64,000 nt of DNA from assembly GCA_039881145.1 (NCBI GenBank), contig JAYKKI010000076.1:9603001-9667000 (forward strand), read 5' to 3'. Below, piece after piece: positions 36,189-47,100 of the stretch; the stretch's first letter is position 1; every line of letters starts with the position of its first letter. The stretch is from Druceiella hillmani (lineage: Eukaryota > Arthropoda > Insecta > Lepidoptera > Hepialidae). A program made the translations under genes and the position numbers. Below the pieces are notes generated by a model. The model did no database searches. It was given only the letters and a program-made list of their open reading frames with translations, and was not told where the DNA came from.

Positions 36189-36227
36189 TTGCTAAACATT
36201 AAGGCAGTAAGCCTTAATGTTTAGCAA
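36189..36227. repeat. Perfect hairpin, 17-bp arms and 5-nt loop
   Basis: TTGCTAAACATTAAGGC, loop AGTAA, then the exact complement. Confidence 0.92.
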
Positions 36228-36628
36228 GACAAACATTTAAGGGTGCACAAACATTTCTATTAAACTTTTCCGAGTACAATTTTTAGTAACGTAAATATAT
36301 TGCCTACTCTATCTTTCACAGGCGTAAAACGTTGTGCAAATTTTAAAAAATATATAATATGCAGAGTAATCGTTATAGCTTTCTTGAAGTTTTCTCTTCA
36401 GAATTAACCAACCTTGCTTGCAATTCTTCATGATTATTAGCTAAATAATTTTGGAAGTAAGGGTGGGGGGAGATTGCCCTGTTTTCTCCTATTATTTGGA
36501 ATGTATATTTAAACAATATCTTTTTATGATTTTAAATATGTAATTTAAAATTATAGAAGTGATATATACCCGAGACTTATAAAATTTTAAAAAAATGTAA
36601 TGTTTAATTCCTCCTCTTTAATTTTTAT

Positions 36629-36970
36629 ATGAAAATTGCAATTGTACCTATCAAAGGAGTAATGAACGCATAGAATCCCAAAATTATAAGAGCAATCTAT
36701 AAGGATATGTGGATTAATATCTTTGGTAATTCTCAGGATATGCCTGATGTTAACTCAGGGACAATGAAGGTAATTAACATAGTACGGTAAAAAAATGGAC
36801 TGCGATTTGACAAAGAAGAACTGAAAGATTACACTGAGGAATAGAGTGAGATGTTAACTAACCCGGAAATATATTACCTAAGAAAAAATTTTTAAGACAA
36901 AATTGAACAAGGACTGCGTGTATATTCGGAAACGTTTCTACGATATTTCGAAAAACTAATAAAAATTATT
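36629..36970 (+). pseudogene. Possible decayed coding sequence, unknown family
   Basis: One frame reads MKIAIVPIKGVMNA, stop, NPKIIRAIYKDMWINIFGNS and QDMPDVNSGTMKVINIVR, stop, KNGLRFDKEELKDYTEE, stop, SEMLTNPEIYYLRKNF, stop, DKIEQGLRVYSETFLRYFEK. Four stops and no frameshift occur over about 114 codons. The residue mix (W, G, D, P, charged) is protein-like. I do not recognise the family, and it lies about 200 bp before the third dispersed-repeat copy. Confidence 0.3.
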
Positions 36971-37164
36971 CTTATAATAAAAATTATAATATCAATGCGT
37001 CACTGCTGCTTCCTCTTTCATTGACATATTTGTGTACTAATATAAAATAACATAACATATTTATGTACTAATATAAAAATTACGAGAGACATTTAAAATG
37101 TAAGCTAAGTAATACATTCGTTACAATCTAAGAATGGGTTTAGAATAATTGTTGTTAAAAGATA

Positions 37165-37320
37165 TCAAACGGAACGTGTTTTCTCAGTATTTTCTGTTTT
37201 AAATTTCCTATTTTTGCCAGAAAATCTGAGACTTGCATCTGGTTCTTTACTTTTCATGCTATATTCGTAAAAAATATTGGAATTAAATTTTTTTAGATAT
37301 GAATAGCCTACCACACCTTG
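37165..37320 (-). pseudogene. Possible terminal exon within dispersed repeat copy 3
   Basis: On the minus strand, after a TTACAAG that could be a 3' splice site, 51 codons stay open to a TGA, including GVVGYSYLKKFNSNIFYEYS and EPDASLRFSGKNRKFKTE. The homologous stretch in copy 1 (about 32600-32700) reads a related FNSNI core but with stops. The ancestral repeat may therefore have carried coding sequence here. Family unknown. Confidence 0.2.
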
Positions 37321-37740
37321 TAATTTCAAAAATTTACATATAAATAACAGTAAAATAATATTATTACATGCAAAATTGTTACTATATAGCCCAGAATTAG
37401 AAGATCATAACTAAATAATATTTTAATCGTTATTCAATACTATTCGTTCAAATTTTTTTATTTAGTGGCGCACATCAATTACTATATTTGATTTTTACTT
37501 AGGCGTAAACCTTTTTCTTGGCATTGATAAACTAAATTACATTCAAACATTTTCAGATGAAACGCATAACGCCCATAAACATTTTATTTATTATTAATCT
37601 TCCAAATTTATTGTTCTCTGTAAAAACTATTACTTCAACATAGAAAGTTAATTTAATACCAAATTAATTGTCGTACTAACAGATTGTGGACTATTTCATG
37701 CATGATTATTACCTATCTGTGTAATGAAAAAGTCACATGG
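37190..37740. repeat. Diverged dispersed repeat, copy 3
   Basis: Shares with copy 1 GACTTGCA, ATATTGGAATTAAAT, AATATTATTACATGCA, TATATAGCCCA, AATATTTTAATCGTTATT and GTTAATTTA. Long, ancient and of unknown nature. Confidence 0.7.
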
Positions 37741-38688
37741 AAAAGTTTAAATGTCACGTGGAAAACTAATAGGGTACACACCTTTCTTTGTAATACAAGC
37801 ACATTATAGAAGCGCTTTCAAGCAGTCATTTTATCTGAATACATTTTGTGTACGTTAAGGCTAATAGATATTCATTTGCAAGTAATTTAGGTAAATCTGA
37901 ATTGAATTTATGTTTTTTTTAAACAAATACAGTTTTCCTAAAATTGATATTATGGCTGAAATTTCCCATTTAATGACTTAGTGATATGATTTAATTTTCT
38001 GAAGGTGTTGCAATCATTGCATCTTTACGATTTTTTTATCTAGACTATCCTAAGGTTGTTTTTAAAATTATAAGCAAATCTCTAGTTGTACAGGTTTTAC
38101 TTCAGTGATTTCTTTTATATATACATTTTTCTTTCAAAAATAGAAAAATTAAAGTTTTGAACAATAGCTGAAAATAATGATGAATACAAAATATGTCCAT
38201 TACATGCATCCTACGTAATTACTATATTTATATACCACATATCATGTGATTTAATGAAACATTTTTGAAACAAAAATGTATATAACCGTAGTATATATTT
38301 TTCCAAATAATACATAAAATCATAACTGTTTATTTTCGCAGAACTAATGTTTTGTTTTTCTTTTTGACGTATCACGATATTCTATTCTTAAAAAAATATT
38401 TGGACCACTGCAAAATGGGCCACCCATATAAAGTTATTCTCTTTTGATCCGTTAGTTTCCTCATGATTTATCATCATTTTAAAAATTTCAAAAATTTTAC
38501 TCCTGTTCCTGACAATTTCTAACAACCACAGGTTTGATTAATATCAAGCTAGTTAGGACCAAATTCAGTATCCGCTAATACAATTTTAATTCAAATTTAA
38601 ATTCTCCGATTGATCTTATATTAAATTTCTTCTGAAAAATTGAGATTAAAATATCCCGTTACCATATGTATTTTGATATTAAGCTGCA
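37741..38688. other. Intergenic, nothing recognised
   Basis: AT-rich, no signal. Confidence 0.55.
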
Positions 38689-38745
38689 AAAGTGGGCGGC
38701 ACACGTTTTACATTACATAAAATGTTATGACGAACAATGCGTTAA
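38689..38745 (+). repeat. Fragment of the GTGGGTGGCACACG repeat
   Basis: AAAGTGGGCGGCACACGTTT and AATGTTATGACGAACAATG match the repeat at 53201-53310 (AAGTGGGTGGCACACGTATT, GAATGTTATAGCGAA). Confidence 0.6.
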
Positions 38746-39697
38746 ATATAAGATTGCGTATGGTAATCGTCAGGTTTCCTAAGTGAATGCCCAATAATGC
38801 AATGTCCTTGATATTGCAACGCAATTTAATTCAATATTTGATGAACTGAAACCGGTTGGTAGGGTGCCACTCAAGGGCCGAAGAACTTCAATTAATTTTC
38901 TAATAAGTAATGTAGATAGTTGTGTCTCTTTCACACTTATCTTCATCAATGCTATTATACACTTATCTACATCAATATTAAGATACACTAATACTTGAAT
39001 AATATTATTATTGCCAATGGGAATAAAATATTTGTATAAAATTATAAATAAACCCTCATGATTGACACTGATTCAAATTTCTGCCAATTTTTACGTCTTA
39101 TCCTTATGAATGTGAGAATTTGAATATTCTTTAAATTCTGCTTGTAACCAAGCTTGTAACAATATAACTATTTACAGTATAGCTTATATTACAGATTTAC
39201 AGTATAACTTTCGTTTTCAGACTAAGTTGAATTTCATGTCCACCAATGTTAAATAAAAGTTTTCGTATAAAATTTTTCGGTAAATGGAATTTTTTTTAAT
39301 AATTAATACAATAACATAATTATTTTTTATCTATGGAAATAGATTTTCCTAGTAACGCGGAACACTGAAGAATTTTATTGCACAATATCGGTGATGAAGA
39401 GCTTAACGAGTTATTTGCATCTCACTCGGATCGAAGCATCTAGGTCTACTGCTGATATTTGGAAGAAAAATAATTATGAGTTTTCCATTGCAGCTTGAAT
39501 ACGTCGAAACAATAAAAAATGCAATTCAATATAAATGTATAATAATACACATATATACAGAATTAAACAAAAGTTTAATTCTCCATTTAAAAGCAAATAT
39601 TATTAGTTTCTGTTATTCTCAATCAAATCTGTGACATTTATAATTGCAGCCTTACGCTGTGTTATAATTGCAGCCTTACTTTAGATTCAATTTATAA
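38746..39697. other. Intergenic, nothing recognised
   Basis: AT-rich; short 20-bp duplication ATAATTGCAGCCTTAC (about 39641-39676). Confidence 0.5.
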
Positions 39698-39927
39698 AAT
39701 ATTGCATGTTTTGAATATATTTGGCGTTAATTTTGTAGAAATTCATTATTCACAATTAAATGAAACTACGTGATGTAGTATTATTATAGCAAAGATCTTC
39801 AATCTTTGCTAATATCCCACCTGAAGATGTTATAATACAACGATACCTAGGTCGTGGTAAAGAAATTAAAGATAGTAGAAATAATACTACATCACATAGT
39901 TTCATTTAATTGTGAATATTGCATGTT
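39698..39927 (-). repeat. Hairpin-family element, copy F (13-bp target-site duplication)
   Basis: The element (39711-39914) lies in the opposite orientation to copies A, C, D and G: the tail comes first (TTGAATATATTTGGCGTTAA), then the CACAATTAAATGAAACTACG arm, a shortened left arm, an apex AGCAAAGATCTTCAATCTTT, and a full opposite arm ending CATTTAATTGTG. AATATTGCATGTT flanks it exactly on both sides (39698-39710; 39915-39927). Confidence 0.92.
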
Positions 39928-41804
39928 ATTAAACTAAGAAAATTATCAAAAATAGATAAGATTCAGATTCATTATATATAGAAAATAGATTTTTTGGACG
40001 TTACATTATGGTTTGATGGTCAGTAAGTTTGACTTCTACAGTTGGAAGGATGTTCGAGTTTAAAATGAAAAAAAGACTTCTTAAAACATAGGAAAGGAAA
40101 AACAATGACCTTTTATATTGAAAACATCCATGATAGATTAAGTGTAGAAACAAATATACTAGTATTTATTTACTTATAAACAACCTGAAATATTAACAAT
40201 ATGTTATTTTGACATACTTATCGTTTTTTTTGGTGTAAGTATAGGTAGTACATTTTGTTTTTTGTAGTACAAGATTATATGAACAATTTTTTTTTCTATG
40301 TAGTGTTTTTTGTCGTTTTTGTCATATTGATGACCGTTAATCCAGTTTATTTGAAACTAACTCCAAAAGGTATTAAATAAAAAACTACTTCTGGTTAAAT
40401 AATCCAAGTCTGATTACCATCCATGAATAAAGTATTTACAAAGGCTCGGATCTCATCACTGAGGAGTTCTTCAGGAGGTTTTTGTAGTTCGTCATCAGTT
40501 TCTGACCGTAATTATATAGTTTCTAAAAATACATTTCTAAATGGGCGATTCAATTAGGAAAATATGAGTAAACACACTAAATAGTTAAAAAAATTAACGG
40601 ATTGAATAAATAATCTCCCTTTTTTTGAAGTCGATTAGAAATAATATTAATGCGCTTAAAAGTTTCATCAATTTATGGTAATTTTTAAATTGAAAGAAAT
40701 ATTATTCACTCTCCAAGGAACTTATATCAAGATATGACAAATAATTGATTCGATGAGAATCACTCACATGCTGTTAAATATATAAACAAATAATAACCCG
40801 TTTTGTATATAATCCATCATTTCCATTAAACCATTATATTTTAGGTTGAATTATCATTTAAATTTAAGATATTTAATTTAAAACAGAGAGATCTGTTTCA
40901 CAATTTATAAAATTATGAGACAGATTTCGCCGAAAGTGATACTTACGGATATAAAAAAAATTTATAACATTTTTTTGCGCACAACCCAACTTGACACAAA
41001 CTAAAAAAATCATTATTTGCAAATTTTGCTTCTTCATTATCGAATACTTTATGAGGTTTACCCAATGAAATCTACTTTCCGAGCACTAATTCAACACAAA
41101 TTAGAAATCTGCAAGTATTAACTTTAAATTCAATAGATGCCATTAAACATTTCATTAAAACCAATTTTAAATTTACATGTAACGTTTTAATTAAAACCAA
41201 TTATGTAAATAGCATATATAAAAATTATTCAGTGCATGTAAACAATTTGTTCATGCGAGCATTTAGCAAAATAGTTAATTAGAAAATAATTTTCAAAAAG
41301 AAAATTTTCTGAGAATCACGGAAAGCAAAGATTAGGTTTTACATCTAACCCCGTAGTGACATGAAACTAAAACATGATATCCGTAATGACAGTAATTTTG
41401 CATGTTCAATAAAAATTTATGTAGTATTTATTAAGATATTGAGGATTAACATAATTTTAATTAAAAATCGTATTGCAATTAAAATAAACAAATAATGTTT
41501 TATTAACTAATTGATAAAGACAATTTAATTTCCTCCGTTTGTTTTTACGGTTTTGTCAGAACCTGACTGATTTTTTTAAATGTAGCTGTTAATTTTGTGA
41601 ATTTGTACGTGGATATTAAATCACTTTGTTGGTTCTTCTTAATGCACTCGTTAGAAGTGGCGATTTTTTTTTAAATAATTAATTCTATAATTTTATAATT
41701 TTAATATTTCTATAATTCTATAATTTTAACAGTGTTCTTTTTTACTATATATCTTATTTTACCTGTATTTTTGACCTAAAATTCAAAAAATTACATCTGT
41801 CAAG
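39928..41804. other. Intergenic, nothing recognised
   Basis: AT-rich; no coding or repeat signal noted. Confidence 0.55.
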
Positions 41805-42055
41805 GTGAAATATAACAATTAAATGCAATTAAATGAAACTACGTGATGTAGTATTATTTCTACTATCTTTAATTAAAGCAAAGATCTTTGCTAATATCCC
41901 ACCTGAAGATGTTGTAATACAACGAAACCTAGGTCGTGGTAAAGAAATTAAAGATAGTAGAAATAATACTACATCACGTAGTTTCATTTAATTGTGAATA
42001 ATGAATTTCTACAAAATTAACGCCAAATATATTCAATATGTGAAATATAACAATT
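41805..42055 (+). repeat. Hairpin-family element, copy G (16-bp target-site duplication)
   Basis: GTGAAATATAACAATT occurs exactly at 41805-41820 and 42040-42055. Between them are a shortened left arm, an apex AGCAAAGATCTTTGCT, a full right arm ending TTTCATTTAATTGTG, and the tail AATGAATTTCTACAAAATTA to ATATATTCAATAT. This is the best-preserved insertion of the family. Confidence 0.93.
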
Positions 42056-42510
42056 GAAAAAATATGTCAAACACCAGTAGATTCACACAACGAGGAATCT
42101 ATTGGTGTTTGATTTATTTTTTTATACATACTTATTTCATACATTCTTAGGCATTATAAACATTAAATGCTTAGAAAATTTAAATTTTTCAGAACATAAA
42201 TATATTGCCTTCATTTAAAAAAAAATACGTTTAGAATTGGAAATCATTCATTTTTGAATTCTTTACTTATGCTTAAAGAACTTCCATCATGCCGGTTTTT
42301 AAGATTATCGGGTCAACCGTAAATGCCTTAAACGCTTTGATAATAAGTGAGCAAAACAGATTATGGTAAAAATGAAGAAAAAATACGGTTTAAAGTGCGT
42401 TGTTTTTTGTTGTGTGAATTAAAAAAAAGCTTGAAATTCTTGCAGCAACGTAATATATAGGTATTTTATAATAGTTTGAATTTGACTTCGCAAGCAGTTT
42501 CTGAGAAAAA
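42056..42510. other. Intergenic, nothing recognised
   Basis: AT-rich, no signal. Confidence 0.5.
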
Positions 42511-42560
42511 GGGCTTTGTTCCGTTTTTTTTTCATTTTGAGGGACAGAACCCTAAAAATG
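42511..42560 (+). repeat. Short insect repeat core, copy 1
   Basis: GGGCTTTGTTCCGTTTTTTT, then TTCATTTTGAGGGACAGAACCC and TAAAAATG. This inverted-repeat core (GTTCCG...ACCCTAAAAA) resembles a repeat widespread in Lepidoptera. A second copy is at 60859-60936. Confidence 0.6.
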
Positions 42561-44010
42561 TCTGGATCGTCATGCTTACACAATAGGTTGAATTTGGTCA
42601 TCTATTTAGAACGTGATCGCTGGTGCCATCTGTTGGCAAATTGTGCAAAGTAAAACTAATTTACCTGATTTCAATGACGTTCAATTAACATATAGCAAAT
42701 AGTATTACGTATGGTACACACTTATGTTTAAAAAGTATTTAATGAGGTGATTAAATATTATTTCAACACTACTTGATCGTAATAACTAAGTACTTGATCG
42801 GAACCTCATTTTAATTAAAATGCGATTTGTTTATACATCTTTCGTAGGTTTCCAATTGTTGGACGGTATAATTCACATATCTAGCGTCAAACTAATGTAG
42901 AATTGCTTTTTGGTCATAATTATTGAGAACATAATAAATGTATAAGCAGTGCATAATATTACAATTAACAATCTCCATATATTCATTGCATAGTTACGAA
43001 ATGGCTATTAAATTGAATACCATAATAATATTCAAACGTACCTTCATCTAAAATAATTAAATGCACACTTTTCTTTCCAAAAAAAGATAAAATCGTTGAA
43101 CCGATGAATTGTTTGATATCGCTGAGTCATATGGTAATTTAACCAAAAATTACATATTTTTGCACTTTACTAAATAAAATATTTTTTTTAAACAAACATC
43201 TATCACAATAATCATATAAAAATAACTGTCTAATTGCTTAGTCTGCAAAGTTAGTTTCTAAGCACTTTTCAATATTTCTTTCATTAAAGTGCTTTATATT
43301 GTCACAAAAATGTGTTAAGTGGAACATAAGTATTAAAAATTAAAACAGTTAATATACGCGTGAGTTACCATGGCTGCACAAATTGTGAAATGAGCAACGA
43401 AAGCTGGTAGTTATGTGGAACCCTAATAAAAAATAAATATTTCATTTTTCACAGCTGACGCAAATAGAAGATTTCCAAAATTTTAAATAGATTAAAAGGT
43501 ATTCCATTTTAAATGAGCTTAGTGTTCTTTCTAATTCTCATAAGGAGTCATTTTTCACAAAACATCAATGAAAATGAACAATTTCTGCCTTTTGGAGTTT
43601 AAGAAATAAAATATTCTGATTTTATTTTTTTTTTTATTTTTTTGATACGCTATTTGCCAAGAATTCCATTTCTTGGTAAATACCTACGGTAAATCTAATT
43701 TTATAAACTAATTTCAAATCAATGTTCAGTTCATTTTTATACGTTTTACTAGGTTTCAAAATTCCGCAGATATTTCACATAATTTATTGAAAATGAAATA
43801 AATGACATAACATAAGGTTTAAGGTTTGGTATTGGTAATTTTGGTACAGTAGTAAAATTAAATTATACAAAAAAAGGCTTAAAAAAATTATTATGTCAAT
43901 ATTTATTCCAAAACAATGAATGTATTTTCTGATAATAAACATATTTGAAACTTAATATAAAACCATTAGAAAGGTCTCATCCTGGTGTAGCATGAATTTG
44001 ATGTGTTTCT
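42561..44010. other. 3' flank of the LRR gene, no other gene seen
   Basis: AT-rich DNA. The motif GGTGCCATCTGTTGGCA (about 42622-42638) is reminiscent of insect repeat ends. No coding sequence. Confidence 0.5.
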
Positions 44011-44016
44011 TTTATT
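44011..44016 (-). terminator. Candidate poly(A) signal of the LRR gene
   Basis: AATAAA on the minus strand about 90 nt beyond the stop codon. First clear hexamer in a sensible position; further ones may exist downstream. Confidence 0.45.
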
Positions 44017-44102
44017 TAATACTTACGTAAATAAAATAAATGTTAACGACGATTTAATCCAGGATATATTTTTAAACAGCAATAAGATGTCGTATTGCAC
44101 AT

Positions 44103-47100
44103 TTAAGACATTTCTAAATTCGTCGGACTTTGATTCTGCATTCGACTTCTTGAATTTAGAATTCTAGACAAATATGCTTTATAAGCGATAATAGATAACA
44201 TGACAATCAGTATTAAAACGACACAAAATTCCGTTATTTTTATATGCGAATCGTACTTATAAAGTTCCGTTTCGGTGGAAAATATATTAGATGCCGTCCG
44301 CGAGACCGATTTGTCCCTGGATATCACTTGATTCGACTGCCGCTCCTTGTGGTCTAAATGTGTACTACTACTTCGATAAAAATCATTTCTTATTTCACCT
44401 TTCAAGTCATCCCTAAAATTTTTCTTTGTTTTCCCTAGTACAGAATGGAACTTATCAATTTTATTTAATAATTCTACACTATAAATTGATGCAGACTTAA
44501 CCGTTGAAGTATTTTGGTTAACTATTTTGGCTCCTATATAAGATGCAATAACGTTGTTCTGGCTTCTTAAGAAATCTAAAACACCTCTTATATTAATGTT
44601 TTGGATCTTAATTTCTTCATAATATTTTTTTAAATGTTTGTCATTGGACTTTTCAACCGTCAATGTATAATTTTTCTTTAGAATTTTTTCCAATAAATTT
44701 GTAGCATTTGAAAGAAACGATACTGAGTTTACATCCGTATACCTCGGAGTCAGAGTACGGTTATTTTTGAGCCAATTTTCTAATAATGATATTAAATTTG
44801 AAAAGTATGGTCTAACGTCGTATTGTGTGAAAGTTTGATTTGTAGATGTATTTAAATGCGTATTAAAATTATCAGTGATTCCTACTTTGTGGATGCAAGT
44901 TATCCCATCTATATTTTCCCCAGTAAAGTTTTTGTTTAAGGTCCTAAACATTGCCCCATAAGAGTTTCGCATCCATTTACTCAACCAATGACAATCTATT
45001 GGATTGCCCCCTACTGAAAACACCATGTTGTAGGATACACTTACATCTTCAATGGTATTTATTTTATTATAATCTAACACAACACAATTTGAAATATATA
45101 TCGGCAAAACGTTTATGGTAATGTGGCTTATTTCATTGAAAGATAGGTCAAGAAAATATAAAGATGTAAGGCCGTTAAAGGCGCCAAAAGTGATTTCCTT
45201 TACTTTATTATGTGAAATATTTAAAAATTGTAACCCTTGAAAATGGCTAAATATACCCGGATTCAGCTTCGACACAAAGTTGAAACTGAGGTCCAACATT
45301 GTCACATCCATAAGACCTTCGAAAGACGTCGTTTCTATGTCGTGAATATAATTTCTGCTCAAATCTATTTCTTGAAGTAATGAAATGTTCATTAAATTTA
45401 GTAACGTGATATTTTCTACGTTATTCGAGTTTAATATTAACTTTCTCAAATTTGTATTTGTATTGCTTGAGTATTTTAGTCCGTGAATATTGTTCATGCT
45501 TAAATCTAGTACTATCAACTGGCTAAAATTAGAAATGAAAAAATAAGCTGTGAAAGAGTTATTGAACAGTATGACTTCTTTTAAAGAATTTAGTGTGTCC
45601 AAATTGTCACCATAGAAATTCAATTTATTGTTGGATAAATCAAGAAATTCTAAATTATTTAAATTGCACAACGTTTCAATATTTAAAAGTCGATTATTAC
45701 GCAATTTTAATACTATCAATTTTGGTACATGCGACGTGTTAATTGCTAACGTTTCTAAAACATTGTTTGACAGGTCCAAAGTGGTGAGATTGACCAAACC
45801 TCTGAAAGCAAATTGTTCAATAAGTTGTATTTGATTATTTGTTATATTTAAGCTAATTACATTCTTCAAACCGATAAAAGTATCGTTCAATATTTTCGTT
45901 AACCTGAAATATGACAAATCTAGTGCCCTTATGTTTAGTAAACCATTAAAAGCATTGGAATCAATTTTTGAAATGTTATTGTTCTCGAAATTTAAGCTCC
46001 TTAAACCAACCAGTCGCAGGCTGTTCGTCGGAATATATACAATCTCGTTTTCTGACATATCTAAAATTTCAAGTGCATTGAGATTCTCAAACGTCTTACT
46101 ATTTATGTGCTTTAATAAATTATGATTAATTTTCAAAATGTTAAGCGATATAAGGTCAACGTTTTCAATATTGAAAACCACTAAACGATTGAAGGATATA
46201 TCAAGTGAAGTTAAATTAACCAGGGAAACAAATGCTTTCACCTCTAACGTATAAATTTTGTTGTAACTCAAATCTAATACTTTTAAAATATTTGCTCCAG
46301 CAAATGTTTTATTCCCAACACTAGTAATATATTGATGTGACAAATCAAGACTCGTGACGCGACTCAATCCATTGAAGTATTCCTTAACCAAACCACCTGA
46401 CAACTTATTTCCTTTTATATTAAATACTTCTAAATTCTGTGATAAAAAAGCGTTTTGGACTAAATTACTCATCCCAATGAAAGATAAATCTATACTGCGA
46501 AGATTTATATTATTTTTGAATATCACTTCACTCAGTGAGTCACCAAAATTATTTTGGCTTAAATTAAGGCGCTCTAAACGAGTGTGCGGAGAGAATATCT
46601 TGGGATGCAGCGAGCTCAAAGTGTTATTTTGTAAATTGAATACTTTTAAAAAAGCAGCATTCATAAAATCATTTTTATGCAGTGTAGTAAAATAATTAGA
46701 AGAAATATCTAGAAATTCTAATTTATATAACTGAAAAAGTGCCATGTTTAAATCTTTCAATGAATTAAAAGAAATGTTCAAAACTTGAAGCTCATCTAAA
46801 CCTTCGAGTGATGCAAAATTTAAACTCGTTAGATGGTTACAGGACAAATTCAGTGATTTTAGACTACGAAACGTACTGAAAACGCCATCTTCTAGTCTTT
46901 TTAAATTGTTGTTACTCAAATCAAGAATCTCTAAAAACTCACCCGGACGTTGAACGGTTGAACCAGAGCTGTAGGGCGGATCGCTACTTACATGGCGACC
47001 GATCAGGTTGGAAATACGATTATGAGATAAATCTAAACTGACTAGTCCGCTTACTCCAAGCAAAGAATTACTATTGAATTGCTTTAAATAGTTATTGGAC

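Noticed and set aside
45628..46695. Plus-strand frames of 64-113 codons inside the LRR gene
   Set aside because: Antisense shadows of a strongly supported coding region.
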